Positions 1-9,547 of a DNA stretch of 45,595 nt are shown piece after piece. A program made the translations under genes and the position numbers. The DNA lies in assembly GCA_946414825.1 (NCBI GenBank), contig CAMKQB010000007.1, positions 1-45,595 on the forward strand, written 5' to 3'. Numbering within the stretch: position 1 is the first letter of the stretch; the number at the start of each line of letters is the position of its first letter. The notes beneath the pieces were generated by a model. That model saw nothing but the letters and a program-made list of their open reading frames with translations, had not been told where the DNA came from and did not search any database. Source of the DNA: an uncultured Lachnospiraceae bacterium (GTDB lineage Bacteria; Bacillota; Clostridia; Lachnospirales; Lachnospiraceae).

Positions 1-1
1 G

Positions 2-1708
2 GATAAAAGGATAATGAGTCTGGATCTGGCAGGAATGCTGGCGGGTACCAGATATCGAGGAGACTTCGAGGAGAGACTTAAGAATGCAATAGATGAGGTT
101 AAGTCGGATCCAAGTATTATTCTTTTTATAGATGAGCTCCACTCGCTGGTTGGAGCTGGTGGTGCAGAAGGTACACATGATGCGGCAAATATCTTTAAGC
201 CTGCACTCTCAAGGGGCGAGATACATGTACTGGGTGCAACTACTCTCGAGGAATACAGAAAGTATATTGAAAAGGATGCTGCGCTGGAGAGAAGATTCCA
301 GCCGGTAAATGTGGATGAGCCAACACCTGCTGAAGCTATTGATATTCTCATGGGTCTGAGACCTAGATATGAAGAGTTCCATGGCGTTAAGATATCTGAT
401 GAAACATTAAGATATGCAGTGGCACTTTCGGTTAGATATATAAATGACCGTTTTCTTCCGGATAAGGCTATAGATATATTGGACGAAGCCTGTGCCAGAG
501 TGAGACTCGGTAAGGTTCCGAAGGACTTTATCTATTCCGGTAAGGAAACTCAGCTGGATGAGTTGACGGAAGAAATAGAGGATGCTCTCAGAGCAGGAGA
601 TATTAATTCTGCATCAAAGCTTAAGAAAAAAAGAGATAGGTATCTGCAGAAGCAGGAAGAGAAGAAGTTTGAAGAAGAGGTCTATGTAGAGCTTAATGAG
701 GAGGATGTTGCTCAGGTTGTTTCAACCTGGACTAAGATTCCTGTTACAAAGCTAAGTGAAACAGAGCAGACCAGACTTCTTGGGCTTGAAGATAAACTGC
801 ATGAGAGAATAGTTGGTCAGGAAGAAGCTGTAAGTGCAGTGGCTAGTGCTATTAGAAGAAGCAGAGCCGGACTTAGATCACCAGATAGACCGATAGGGGC
901 ATTTCTCTTCCTTGGACCTACCGGTGTAGGTAAGACTGAACTGTCAAAAGCACTTGCTGAGGTTCTGTTCGGAGATGAAAAGAGCCTTATAAGAGTGGAT
1001 ATGTCTGAATATATGGAGAAGCATAATGTATCTAGAATGATAGGCTCTCCTCCGGGCTATGTAGGCTATGATGAAGGTGGTCAGGTATCTGAGCAGATAA
1101 GACGTAATCCATACAGTGTTGTTCTTTTTGATGAGGTTGAGAAGGCACACCCTGATGTATTCAATGTACTCCTTCAGGTGCTTGATGACGGATGCATAAC
1201 TGACGCCCAGGGACGCAAGGTTGATTTCAAGAATACAATTATCATCATGACTTCTAACCTCGGAGCCAATAAGATAATAGATCCTAAGTCCATTGGATTC
1301 GTCACAGATAATGATGAGAATCGAGCTCATGAGGATATGAAGAATATGATAATGGATGAGGTGAAGACACTCTTTAAGCCTGAGTTCATTAACCGTCTTG
1401 ATGACATTATCGTATTCAAAGCACTTGGAGACAGCGAGGTTCTAAGCATAGCAGGACTTATGCTGAAGGAGCTGAAGGACCGCGTCAAAGAAAATGCCGA
1501 TATCAAGCTTACATACGGCGCGAAGCTTAAGAAATTCATATTCGAGAAGGGATATGATAAGAAGTTTGGTGCGCGTCCGCTCAGAAGAGCTGTGCAGCAA
1601 TACATAGAAGATGAAATGGCTGAGAAGCTGCTAAGTGGGGAGATTCAGAAGGGCTCAACTGTGAGTATAACAGTCGAAAAAGACAAGGTAGTATTTAATG
1701 TAAAATGA
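2..1708 (+). CDS. clpC: ClpC-type AAA+ chaperone/unfoldase, 5'-truncated by window edge
   Basis: This is the C-terminal two thirds of a class I Clp ATPase, which unfolds proteins and feeds them to ClpP in the cytoplasm. The frame is open from base 2 (D-K-R-I before the first Met at 14), so that Met is internal and about 250 residues (N domain and first Walker A) lie outside the window. Counted from Met14, the D1 Walker B FIDELHS is near residue 38, a short UVR-like middle segment is near 195-225, the second Walker [10 protein letters not shown] near 300, the second Walker [14 protein letters not shown] near 370, and sensor-2 GARPLRRA near 520. The short middle region supports ClpC over ClpB; a full ClpB follows at 33427. 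CtsR/McsAB genes, common upstream of clpC, would lie outside the window. Confidence 0.93.
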   Translation, partial: DKRIMSLDLAGMLAGTRYRGDFEERLKNAIDEVKSDPSIILFIDELHSLVGAGGAEGTHDAANIFKPALSRGEIHVLGATTLEEYRKYIEKDAALERRFQPVNVDEPTPAEAIDILMGLRPRYEEFHGVKISDETLRYAVALSVRYINDRFLPDKAIDILDEACARVRLGKVPKDFIYSGKETQLDELTEEIEDALRAGDINSASKLKKKRDRYLQKQEEKKFEEEVYVELNEEDVAQVVSTWTKIPVTKLSETEQTRLLGLEDKLHERIVGQEEAVSAVASAIRRSRAGLRSPDRPIGAFLFLGPTGVGKTELSKALAEVLFGDEKSLIRVDMSEYMEKHNVSRMIGSPPGYVGYDEGGQVSEQIRRNPYSVVLFDEVEKAHPDVFNVLLQVLDDGCITDAQGRKVDFKNTIIIMTSNLGANKIIDPKSIGFVTDNDENRAHEDMKNMIMDEVKTLFKPEFINRLDDIIVFKALGDSEVLSIAGLMLKELKDRVKENADIKLTYGAKLKKFIFEKGYDKKFGARPLRRAVQQYIEDEMAEKLLSGEIQKGSTVSITVEKDKVVFNVK

Positions 1709-1803
1709 CAAAAATGTATATAAATATTTGTGGTAATTAGAACTGATTTTTGTTATCATAAAAGAGGTTACATTACTAGTGATATTTCAGGAGGTATTAA
1801 TCA

Positions 1804-2217
1804 ATGGCAGTAATAGATGAACTTATCCGAGAAGAGGAAAATGGTTCCATAAGCTTCGGTAATTATGAACTTCCAACCAAGACAAAGAAGGATGGATTTG
1901 AATATAATGGCGACAGCTACAAGATCAAAACTTTTAACGAGATTACAAAGCTTGAAAGAAATGGAATGTTCGTATATGAGTCAGTTCCAGGAACCGTAGT
2001 TCATGAATTTAGAGCAAATGATTCAAAGGTTATGTTCAGTGTAGAGGGTGAAAGTGATGCGCAGGTAACACTTGAGCTCGAGCCTGAAACAGAATATAAG
2101 GTTCATGTTGATGACGTATATGTTGGAAAGATGAAGACTAACCTGGGTGGAAAGCTCAGCATCAGTGTAGAGCTTGAAGATAATGATCAGGTTGGCGTAG
2201 TTATAGAGAAGAACTAA
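1804..2217 (+). CDS. Small conserved protein of unknown function (137 aa)
   Basis: A 137-residue soluble, acidic protein with no signal peptide or membrane segment. It begins MAVIDELIREEENG and has a beta-rich look with alternating hydrophobic strands in the second half. A perfect AGGAGG-type site lies 8 nt before the ATG. I recall similar proteins across Lachnospiraceae, sometimes labelled 'endosialidase-like', but nothing in this sequence supports a glycosidase function and I do not assign one. It sits 95 nt downstream of clpC and ends just before an intrinsic terminator, so it is probably the last gene of that unit or a monocistron. Confidence 0.8.
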   Translation: MAVIDELIREEENGSISFGNYELPTKTKKDGFEYNGDSYKIKTFNEITKLERNGMFVYESVPGTVVHEFRANDSKVMFSVEGESDAQVTLELEPETEYKVHVDDVYVGKMKTNLGGKLSISVELEDNDQVGVVIEKN

Positions 2218-2244
2218 ATAGTTTGACTTGGTAAAGGGATAAGT

Positions 2245-2280
2245 GGGACGGTTCTTAGGACCGTCCCTTTATACATTTTA
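2245..2280 (+). terminator. Intrinsic terminator after the 137-aa gene
   Basis: Stem GGGACGGT (2245-2252) pairs with ACCGTCCC (2260-2267) around a 7-nt loop, followed by TTTATACATTTT. It separates the small upstream gene from radA, whose ribosome binding site lies at about 2283-2288. Confidence 0.8.
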
Positions 2281-2291
2281 ACGGAGGGGAA

Positions 2292-3662
2292 ATGGCGAAG
2301 GATAAACAGATATTTTATTGCAAGGAATGCGGAAATGAATTCAGCAAATGGCTGGGTCAATGTCCATCCTGTAAGGCATGGAATTCCTTTGTAGAAGAGA
2401 AGGTTACAAAGACTAGAACAAACAAACTGGTTACTGCATCAGATAGACCTAAAGCAACAAGTATAAAAAATGTTTCATCTTCTGAAGAGTCGAGAATTTC
2501 GACAGATATATCGGAGCTTGATAGAGTCCTTGGTGGCGGAATAGTAAAGGGCTCCCTGGTGCTTGTAGGAGGTGATCCGGGAATCGGTAAGTCTACACTT
2601 CTTCTGGAAATGTGCCGCAATCTTGTTAAAGGTGATACGAAGGTTCTCTATGTATCTGGTGAAGAGTCTATGTCTCAGATCAAGTCCAGAGCAGTACGTC
2701 TGGGTATTGATTCGGGCAGTGTGATGGAAGAGAGGCTTATGCTTCTCAGCGATAATGATATGGATAATATCGAGAACCAAATAGATAGCCTGGAAGCAGA
2801 GGTTGTTGTTATCGATTCGATACAGACTATAGAAGCGCCTAATGTTGAGGCGGCTCCAGGCACTATATCTCAAGTTAGAGAGGTAACAGCCAGACTGCTT
2901 CAGATAGCAAAGCAGAAGGAGGCGGCAGTCTTTATTGTAGGACATGTTACGAAGGAAGGTACTGTTGCAGGTCCAAGAACACTTGAACATATGGTAGACT
3001 GTGTGCTCTATTTTGAGGGCGATGATAGTGGTGGCTTCAGACTGCTTAGAGCGAACAAGAATAGATTCGGTTCAACCAATGAAATAGGAGTCTTCAATAT
3101 GACTGACAGTGGTCTGGAGGAGGTGGTTAATCCATCTGAATTCTTCCTGAATGGAAGACCTGAGAACTCATCTGGTTCTGCGGTTGTCTGCATAGTTGAA
3201 GGAACCAGAGCTATGCTTGTAGAGCTTCAGGCTCTATGTACAGATTCCAGCTTCAGTATGCCTAGAAGAACCAGTGTTGGACTAGATTATAACCGAGTAA
3301 ATCTTCTTACTGCAGTACTTGAAAAAAGAGGCGGTATCAGCATGACAGGCTGCGACTGCTATGTAAATGTAGCAGGTGGACTTAAGATAAATGATCCCTC
3401 GACAGATCTGGGAATCATATGTGCCATCTATTCATCGTTTAGGGATAAGGCGATAGACAGCAAGACTGTGATAATAGGAGAGATAGGTCTGGCAGGAGAG
3501 ATAAGAGGCGTAAGAAATATATCCCAGAGAATAAAGGAAGCTGCAAAGCTGGGATATACCAAGGCTATCGTGCCTAAGTCAAATGCCAAGCCTGAGATAG
3601 AGAAGTTGGGGGTAGAGATTCAGTATGTGTCGAATATAAGCGAAGCGTTGCATACAATATAG
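2292..3662 (+). CDS. radA: DNA repair protein RadA
   Basis: RadA is a RecA-like ATPase that promotes branch migration of recombination intermediates. The 456 residues match the family length. Visible parts in order: an N-terminal four-cysteine zinc finger (C10, C13, C24, C27), Walker A GDPGIGKST with K100, the RadA-specific KNRFG motif near residue 256, and a C-terminal Lon-protease-like domain (about 275-456) including GEIGLAGEIR. The start follows a GGAGGGG site by about 5 nt. A terminator lies directly upstream, so a nearby promoter is expected, but I see no convincing one. Confidence 0.96.
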   Translation: MAKDKQIFYCKECGNEFSKWLGQCPSCKAWNSFVEEKVTKTRTNKLVTASDRPKATSIKNVSSSEESRISTDISELDRVLGGGIVKGSLVLVGGDPGIGKSTLLLEMCRNLVKGDTKVLYVSGEESMSQIKSRAVRLGIDSGSVMEERLMLLSDNDMDNIENQIDSLEAEVVVIDSIQTIEAPNVEAAPGTISQVREVTARLLQIAKQKEAAVFIVGHVTKEGTVAGPRTLEHMVDCVLYFEGDDSGGFRLLRANKNRFGSTNEIGVFNMTDSGLEEVVNPSEFFLNGRPENSSGSAVVCIVEGTRAMLVELQALCTDSSFSMPRRTSVGLDYNRVNLLTAVLEKRGGISMTGCDCYVNVAGGLKINDPSTDLGIICAIYSSFRDKAIDSKTVIIGEIGLAGEIRGVRNISQRIKEAAKLGYTKAIVPKSNAKPEIEKLGVEIQYVSNISEALHTI

Positions 3663-3726
3663 TCCTTAAGGACTTCTTAATGTGGGAGCATTTATAATGG
3701 CGAAAAATGATTATAGGAGCTAGAAA

Positions 3727-4431
3727 ATGGAACGGTTAAAGATCATAAATAGAAATCAATTAAAGTATATACTTATTATCGCCATGATAATTGATCATAT
3801 AGCGTGGAAGTTTGTTCCTACGGGAACTCTTCTGGGGCAGATTATGCACGTGATAGGAAGACTTACAGGACCTTCTATGGCGATACTTCTTGCAGAAGGA
3901 TATAAATATACAAAAGATAAGAAAAGGTATGCCAAGCGTCTATTCATTTTTTCGTTTATTTCGTGGCCCGCATATACCCTGTATGAACAAGGCTTTTGGC
4001 CGCTGCCTATGTTTAGTGTAATGACAACACTGTTTCTGGCATTTATTGCTATATGGATGTGGGACGAGGCTAATCTTCCGGTAGGAGTAAAGACAGTTAT
4101 TCTGTTATTTATATGTGTCATTGCACTTTTTGGAGATTGGGTTTTTGCAGATGTACTATGGGCGTTCTTTTTCCACTACTATGAGGGGGATAAGAAGAAG
4201 CAGTGGTTGTCCTTCTGTATAATTGCGATTTTTGAATGTGTTCCATTCTTATTTATGGGCAAACAGAATTTGTTCCAGTTGGGAGTTTTTCTTATTCCGG
4301 TTCTATTCCTGTTCTATAACGGAGAGAGCGGAAGCAAGAAACCATTTCATAAATGGTTCTTCTATGTTTTCTATCCGGCACATCTACTTATACTATTCGT
4401 TATAGCTTTGCTTATGGGATGCTACAAATAG
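3727..4431 (+). CDS. TraX-family integral membrane protein
   Basis: A 234-residue polytopic membrane protein. The N-terminal segment (RNQLKYILIIAMIIDHIAWK, then GRLTGPSMAILLAEGYKYTK) matches the TraX/acyltransferase-like family named after the F-plasmid pilin acetylase. About seven hydrophobic segments fill the sequence, including one ending in a basic KKPFHKWFFYVFYPAHLLIL helix. In Firmicutes these chromosomal TraX proteins have no established substrate, and there is no conjugation or pilus gene nearby, so the role is unknown. The AUG follows a TAGGAG site with 7 nt spacing. It stands alone after radA. Confidence 0.85.
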   Translation: MERLKIINRNQLKYILIIAMIIDHIAWKFVPTGTLLGQIMHVIGRLTGPSMAILLAEGYKYTKDKKRYAKRLFIFSFISWPAYTLYEQGFWPLPMFSVMTTLFLAFIAIWMWDEANLPVGVKTVILLFICVIALFGDWVFADVLWAFFFHYYEGDKKKQWLSFCIIAIFECVPFLFMGKQNLFQLGVFLIPVLFLFYNGESGSKKPFHKWFFYVFYPAHLLILFVIALLMGCYK

Positions 4432-4504
4432 ATTTAATAAGTTAGTAGCGCTATTTCATATTTTTTGGTAATATAGTGGATAGCGAATTTTGGAGGAAAT
4501 GAAA

Positions 4505-5110
4505 ATGGGAATGAATGTTGCATGTTTAGATCTTGAAGGAGTTCTTGTTCCAGAGATATGGATAGCATTTTCAGAGGAAAGTGGTATACCAGAGCTTAGA
4601 AGAACTACAAGAGATGAACCAGATTATGATAAGCTTATGAAATGGAGACTCGGAATACTTGAAGAGCATGGGCTGGGTCTTAAGGAGATACAGGAGACTA
4701 TCTCTAAGATTGATCCACTTCCAGGTGCTAAGGAGTTCCTTGATCAGTTAAGAGATGTAACTCAGACTATTATTATAAGTGATACATTTGAGCAGTTTGC
4801 TAAGCCGCTCATGAAGAAGCTTGGAATGCCAACTATTTTCTGCAATACCCTTGAGGTTGCTCCTGATGGCAAGATAACAGGCTATAAAATGCGTTGTGAG
4901 AAATCTAAGCTAACAACAGTAAAGGCTCTTCAGTCCTGCGGTTTTGATACAATCGCTACTGGTGACAGCTTCAATGACCTTGCAATGATTCAGGCAAGTA
5001 AGGCAGGATTCCTGTTCAGATCAACAGAGCAGATCAAGGCAGATTATCCTGAACTTCCAGCCTATGAAGAATATTCGGACCTGCTAGCAGCATTTAAGGC
5101 GGCCCTATAA
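4505..5110 (+). CDS. thrH: ThrH-type phosphoserine phosphatase / homoserine phosphotransferase
   Basis: A 201-residue HAD-superfamily enzyme closely resembling Pseudomonas ThrH, which dephosphorylates phosphoserine and can transfer the phosphate to homoserine, linking serine and threonine synthesis. Motif I is CLDLEG (D9, with E in place of the second Asp as in ThrH), motif II is IIISDTF and motif IV is GDSFND. The open frame extends to a TTG at 4490, but that codon overlaps the GGAGG ribosome site (4492-4496). ATG 4505 is spaced 8 nt from it and is preferred; ATG 4511 gives the family-typical MNVACLDLEG start and is also possible. Only 14 nt separate it from the MATE gene, suggesting co-transcription. 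Confidence 0.92.
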   Translation: MGMNVACLDLEGVLVPEIWIAFSEESGIPELRRTTRDEPDYDKLMKWRLGILEEHGLGLKEIQETISKIDPLPGAKEFLDQLRDVTQTIIISDTFEQFAKPLMKKLGMPTIFCNTLEVAPDGKITGYKMRCEKSKLTTVKALQSCGFDTIATGDSFNDLAMIQASKAGFLFRSTEQIKADYPELPAYEEYSDLLAAFKAAL

Positions 5111-5124
5111 TCAGGTGATAATAA

Positions 5125-6465
5125 ATGGAAAAAGAATATAGTCAGTCCCGTAGGCAGATGCTTACGGAGACTCCTATACCTAAGCTGATAGTGAAGCTTG
5201 CTATTCCGACCATTATCAGCATGATGGTTACGGCTTTATATAATTCAGCGGATACATACTTTGTGGGCAAGATATCTACCGAGGCGACAGCAGCGGTAGG
5301 TCTTGTTTTTTCAGTTATGGCAATAATACAGGCACTGGGTTTTTTCTGCGGTCATGGATCGGGAAACTACCTGTCGAGAATGCTGGGGGCTGGTAAGAAG
5401 AAAGAGGCAAATGTAATGGCCTCGACAGGCTTTACTCTGGCACTTATTCTCGGAACTATTCTGGCGGTGGTTGGAAATCTGTTTATTCATAAAATATCCG
5501 GATGGGTTGGTGCGACTCCTACTACCATAGAAGATACCGAAAAATATATGAGAATCATTCTTATAGGTGCACCTTTTATGATGGGGCAGTTTGTCATAAA
5601 TAATCAGCTGCGTTTTCAGGGAAGTGCCTTCTATGCGATGATTGGTCTCATGTGTGGTGCGGTCATAAATATATTCCTGGATCCACTACTGATACTATAC
5701 TGTAAGATGGGAGTTCAGGGGGCTGCCATAGCGACAGTTGCGGGACAGATAACCAGCTTCTTTGTACTTCTGCTGGGTAGTATGAGAGGCGAGAATATCA
5801 AGCTGAACGTAAGGAACATAAAGTTCTCGACAAGATTCTTTGTGGAGATAGTAAATGGCGGAGCCCCATCTCTTCTGAGACAGGGAATGGCTGCAGTTTC
5901 AACCCTTATGTTGAATTCTGCTGCAGGTAGATTCGGAGGAGACGCTGCAATAGCAGGTATGTCCATCGTTACAAGAGTTATGCTCATGATGATTTCAGCT
6001 CTTATTGGTTTTGGACAAGGATATCAGCCGGTATGCTCCTTTAATTACGGAGCAGGCCTTCGTGATAGAGTGAAGCAGGGATATTATTTCTGCCTCCGAT
6101 GGGGATTCATATTCCTTCTTGCAGTAGGAGCACTGTGTTTTACATTTGCTCCCGAGATAGTAGGATGGTTCAGAGATGATCCCGAGGTAATAAAGGTTGG
6201 AGCCTTTGCGCTTAGATGTCAGTCCTCAGTCATTTCACTGTCAGCACCAATAGTGATGACCAATATGATGCTACAGTCCATCGGTGCGGGACTCAGAGCA
6301 AGTATACTTGCATCGGCAAGAAATGGACTATTCTTTATACCGCTAATAATAGTTCTCCCGATATTCTTCGGATTGACGGGAGTTCAGATAACACAGACTG
6401 TGTCTGATGTGATGACGATGATATTAACAGTTCCGATGGCCTATTCGGAGCTAAGGAAAATGTGA
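5125..6465 (+). CDS. MATE-family multidrug/metabolite exporter
   Basis: A 446-residue protein with twelve predicted hydrophobic segments. Two homologous halves each begin with the MATE-type pattern (PKLIVKLAIPTIISMMVTAL near residue 13; PSLLRQGMAAVSTLML near 250). MATE exporters couple Na+ or H+ influx to the efflux of cationic drugs or metabolites. FGQGYQPVCSFNYGAG near residue 295-310 is the typical second-half signature. The substrate cannot be read from the sequence. It follows thrH by 14 nt and precedes a TTG-started protease gene by 18 nt, so it lies inside a compact operon. Confidence 0.94.
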   Translation: MEKEYSQSRRQMLTETPIPKLIVKLAIPTIISMMVTALYNSADTYFVGKISTEATAAVGLVFSVMAIIQALGFFCGHGSGNYLSRMLGAGKKKEANVMASTGFTLALILGTILAVVGNLFIHKISGWVGATPTTIEDTEKYMRIILIGAPFMMGQFVINNQLRFQGSAFYAMIGLMCGAVINIFLDPLLILYCKMGVQGAAIATVAGQITSFFVLLLGSMRGENIKLNVRNIKFSTRFFVEIVNGGAPSLLRQGMAAVSTLMLNSAAGRFGGDAAIAGMSIVTRVMLMMISALIGFGQGYQPVCSFNYGAGLRDRVKQGYYFCLRWGFIFLLAVGALCFTFAPEIVGWFRDDPEVIKVGAFALRCQSSVISLSAPIVMTNMMLQSIGAGLRASILASARNGLFFIPLIIVLPIFFGLTGVQITQTVSDVMTMILTVPMAYSELRKM

Positions 6466-6483
6466 TGGATAAGGAGATATACG

Positions 6484-7488
6484 TTGGATAGAAAGAAGAT
6501 TAAAAGTGATTATGCATGGCTGGGTTTTTCGTTTTTTCTATTTGTGATAGCTTTAGAGGTTTCGAGCTATTTTATTTTGTTCTTAATTAGAAAGAATAAT
6601 ATCGATTTTCAAAATAACAGCTGGTTAACCTTCATTTTTGGTCTTGCGCCAATATGGGCAGTTGGGTTCCCCGTTTGTCTTGCCGTAATCAGTAGACTTA
6701 AATCTAAGAAGCCGGAAGAGAATAAAATAGAAGTTAAAAGTATGTTTAAGTTTTATTTTGTTGTTGCCTTTGTGATGATGGCTACAAATATTCTTGGACT
6801 TATCATCACAGCAATTATAGAAAAAGCTGCGGGGATTACAATCGAGAATTCAACTATTGATCTTATCAGTAAACAGAAGATATTACCAAGTATCATCTTC
6901 GCGGTTATTCTCGGACCTATTCTTGAGGAACTTGCATTTAGAAAGGTTATTATAGATAAACTGGGACAGTACAATAAGAAGTATACGATACTCCTATCCG
7001 GAATTATGTTTGGACTGTTTCATACAAATCTTCATCAGTTCTTCTATGCTACAGCAATAGGAATTGTATTTGCATATGTTTATACAATTTCAGGAAAGAT
7101 AAGATATTCAATCATACTTCATAGTACAGTTAATTTTATATCGGGAATCCTTCCGATGGCAATAATCAAGCATCTTGATTTAGAGGCAATTCAGAAGGTG
7201 GCTGAAGCGGATCCGACAGACCAGGCGGCTCAGCAGGCAGCTCTTGCAATGTATTCAGATCCGGCATTTCTGGTGTTTTTGGGCTATTTAGCTATGATGG
7301 GGCTGATACTGCTGATTGGATTTATACTATTCTTTGACTTTATTAAGAATCTAAAGGTTGATGATACGGAGTCGCCTCTTAAAGGTAAGGGAGCTGGCCG
7401 GGCAGCCTTCTTCAATTGGGGGATAATACTTTTCATAATAATATCTGTTGCAGTGACAGTTGTTGAGATAATAGGGATGAATCGATAA
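6484..7488 (+). CDS. CPBP-family intramembrane glutamic endopeptidase
   Basis: A 334-residue polytopic protein of the CAAX protease/bacteriocin-processing (Abi/CPBP) family. The active-site motifs are visible: EELAFRK near residue 149-155, FHTNLHQFF near 180, and a third motif ILHSTVNF near 215. The start codon is TTG, chosen because AAGGAG (6471-6476) sits 7 nt upstream and no ATG is nearby. Alanine- and glutamine-rich residues 245-258 form an insertion in the extramembrane loop before the last segments. The stop codon abuts the ATG of the following ABC-F gene, indicating translational coupling. Substrates of such proteases are rarely known; self-immunity to peptides or prenyl-type processing are family possibilities only. 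Confidence 0.88.
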   Translation: MDRKKIKSDYAWLGFSFFLFVIALEVSSYFILFLIRKNNIDFQNNSWLTFIFGLAPIWAVGFPVCLAVISRLKSKKPEENKIEVKSMFKFYFVVAFVMMATNILGLIITAIIEKAAGITIENSTIDLISKQKILPSIIFAVILGPILEELAFRKVIIDKLGQYNKKYTILLSGIMFGLFHTNLHQFFYATAIGIVFAYVYTISGKIRYSIILHSTVNFISGILPMAIIKHLDLEAIQKVAEADPTDQAAQQAALAMYSDPAFLVFLGYLAMMGLILLIGFILFFDFIKNLKVDDTESPLKGKGAGRAAFFNWGIILFIIISVAVTVVEIIGMNR

Positions 7489-9423
7489 ATGATACTTGCA
7501 TGTCAAAACATTACTAAGAGCTACGCGGAAAATGTAGTTCTGAAGAATGTTAATTTTCATATAGAAAAGAATGATAAGTGTGGAATCGTCGGTATTAATG
7601 GTGCTGGCAAGACCACACTTCTTCGCGTTATATTAGGTGAAGAGGAGGCAGATAGCGGAAATGTTGTCGTGTCCCGGGATGTAAGAATGGGATACCTGTC
7701 ACAGACTCAGGATACAGAGTTGGATAACACCATTTATGGAGCTATGCAGGAGGCGAAGAAATATATTCTGGAAATGGAAGAACGCCTGCGTCAACTGGAA
7801 AAGGAAATGGAAGGGAAGACAGAGCAGGAGCTGGCTCCTATTCTTGAGGCATATAACAGACTGTCGACCGCTTATGACAGAGAAAATGGTTATGCCTATG
7901 AAAGCGAAATAACAGGAGTAATAGCAGGTCTAGGCTTTACTGAAGCGGACTATGACAGACCTATCGAGAGTCTCTCCGGTGGTCAGAAGATGAGAGTGGC
8001 TCTGGGACGATTGCTACTAAGTCATCCGGATATAATCATCCTCGATGAGCCTACAAACCATCTGGATATGAAGTCCATCAGCTGGCTGGAGAGTTTCCTT
8101 GCGTCTTATCCGGGAGCCGTAATTGTTGTAAGCCATGATAGATATTTTATAGATAAGGTTACCAACAAGATAATAGAGATAGATCAGGGAGTGTCTGAGG
8201 TCTATAACGGTAGCTACTCCTATTATAGTCAGGAGAAGGCAAAACGTAGACAGGCGGCGCTAAATGCATATTATAAGCAACAGGCTGAGATACAGCATGA
8301 GCAGGCTGTTATTACGAAGCTGAAGCAGTTTAATAGGGAGAAATCCATTAAGCGTGCTGAGAGTAGAGAGAAGAAGCTGGACAAGATAGAGGTTCTGGAT
8401 AAACCTACAGAGGTAAGAATTGACATGAGACTCAGGCTTGAACCCAATACTGAGTCAGGTGAGGATGTACTTCTTGTTGAGGAACTGGCTAAGTCCTATG
8501 GCGAGAATCAGTTGTTTGAGCATCTAGGGATGGATATCAAAAGAGGCGAGAGAGTAGCCCTTATCGGAGGTAATGGAACGGGTAAGACTACAATACTTAA
8601 ACTTATTGCCAGACTTCTTCCAAAGGATGCCGGAAATGTAACACTCGGTTCAAGAGTTAGGATAGGCTATTTCGATCAGGAGCATCATGACTTAAATCCT
8701 AATAAAACTATATTCGATGAGATGTCGGATTCATTTCCGGACTTAAATAATACGAAGATTAGAAATGTGTTAGCAGCCTTTCTTTTCACTGGGGAGGATG
8801 TGTTCAAGATGGTAGGTGACCTCTCCGGAGGAGAGAGAGGTAGACTATCTCTCGCGAAGCTTATGCTATCTCCTGCGAATTTTCTGGTTCTCGACGAGCC
8901 GACCAATCATCTGGATATTCCATCTAAGGAAATCCTAGAGGATGCGCTGAGTGCTTATACTGGAACTGTCCTCTATGTAAGTCATGATAGATACTTTATT
9001 AACAAGACAGCAACAAGAATCCTTGAACTTAGATCAAAAGTGCTGACAAATTACAAAGGCAATTACGATTACTATGAGGAGAAGAAGGACGAAGCTTTTG
9101 GAGTGCAGCATCCTGATCTTACTTCTTCTAATGCTAGTGGAGTTGATGCGCAGTCAGAAACTAATACTAAGTCTGAAGGACGTATGAAGTATGAGGCTAA
9201 GAAGCAGTCCTACGCTGAGCAGCGTAAGAAGGAAAATGCCATCCGAAGAGTTGAAAATGTGATAGAGAAAAATGAGCAGGAAATGTCTGAGATAGAAGAA
9301 AAGCTAAATGATCCTGCAAATGGAACTAATATGGAGCTTCTTATGGAACTTAGCTCAAAGAAAGAGGAGATAGAAGCTGCTCTTGAAAAACTCTACTCAG
9401 AGTGGGAAGAGCTTCAATCTTAA
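7489..9423 (+). CDS. ABC-F family ribosome-associated ATPase
   Basis: A 644-residue protein with two ABC ATPase cassettes and no membrane domain, the hallmark of ABC-F proteins that act on the ribosome. Cassette 1 has Walker A GINGAGKTT (K41), signature LSGGQ near 165 and ILDEPTNHLD. Cassette 2 has GGNGTGKTT near 360, LSGGERGR near 445 and VLDEPTNHLD. The inter-cassette linker (about 240-300) is rich in K/R/E/Q, and residues 555-644 form a charged C-terminal coiled coil as in Uup/YdiF-type members. The ATG begins immediately after the TAA of the CPBP gene. It is most likely a housekeeping translation factor; a resistance role is not implied by sequence alone. Confidence 0.93.
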   Translation: MILACQNITKSYAENVVLKNVNFHIEKNDKCGIVGINGAGKTTLLRVILGEEEADSGNVVVSRDVRMGYLSQTQDTELDNTIYGAMQEAKKYILEMEERLRQLEKEMEGKTEQELAPILEAYNRLSTAYDRENGYAYESEITGVIAGLGFTEADYDRPIESLSGGQKMRVALGRLLLSHPDIIILDEPTNHLDMKSISWLESFLASYPGAVIVVSHDRYFIDKVTNKIIEIDQGVSEVYNGSYSYYSQEKAKRRQAALNAYYKQQAEIQHEQAVITKLKQFNREKSIKRAESREKKLDKIEVLDKPTEVRIDMRLRLEPNTESGEDVLLVEELAKSYGENQLFEHLGMDIKRGERVALIGGNGTGKTTILKLIARLLPKDAGNVTLGSRVRIGYFDQEHHDLNPNKTIFDEMSDSFPDLNNTKIRNVLAAFLFTGEDVFKMVGDLSGGERGRLSLAKLMLSPANFLVLDEPTNHLDIPSKEILEDALSAYTGTVLYVSHDRYFINKTATRILELRSKVLTNYKGNYDYYEEKKDEAFGVQHPDLTSSNASGVDAQSETNTKSEGRMKYEAKKQSYAEQRKKENAIRRVENVIEKNEQEMSEIEEKLNDPANGTNMELLMELSSKKEEIEAALEKLYSEWEELQS

Positions 9424-9490
9424 TATCCTATAAGTTCTGAAACGTAGGTTTGATTTTTGATAAAAATAATCACATTTTCCATCTTATTTT

Positions 9491-9499
9491 TGCTATAAT
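9491..9499 (+). promoter_or_regulatory. Extended -10 promoter for the beta-glucosidase gene
   Basis: TGCTATAAT is a perfect extended -10 element (TGnTATAAT), 49 nt upstream of the GH1 start codon. No good -35 hexamer is seen at 16-18 nt, which is usual for extended -10 promoters. The surrounding 70 nt are very AT-rich. Confidence 0.6.
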
Positions 9500-9547
9500 A
9501 AAAGTTGGGGTTTTTGAACCACCTGGTATTGGGAGGAGATATAATAA

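Noticed and set aside
245-1700. Duplicated ClpC/ClpB sequence as an assembly artefact
   Set aside because: Similarity to 34370-36000 is at the protein level only; middle domains and DNA sequence differ, as expected for clpC and clpB paralogues.
2-1708. clpC as a complete short gene starting at 14
   Set aside because: The frame is open to the window edge and the first residues continue an internal AAA+ motif, so the gene is cut by the window and not naturally short.
3661-3680. AGTCCTTAAGGACT palindrome after radA as a terminator
   Set aside because: It is a perfect 14-nt palindrome but leaves no loop for an efficient hairpin and has no T-tract; a similar TCCTTAAGGA at about 18002-18011 also lacks terminator features.
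4490-4504. TTG codon at 4490 as the start of thrH
   Set aside because: It overlaps the GGAGG ribosome site at 4492-4496, while ATG 4505 has ideal spacing and gives the family-like N terminus.
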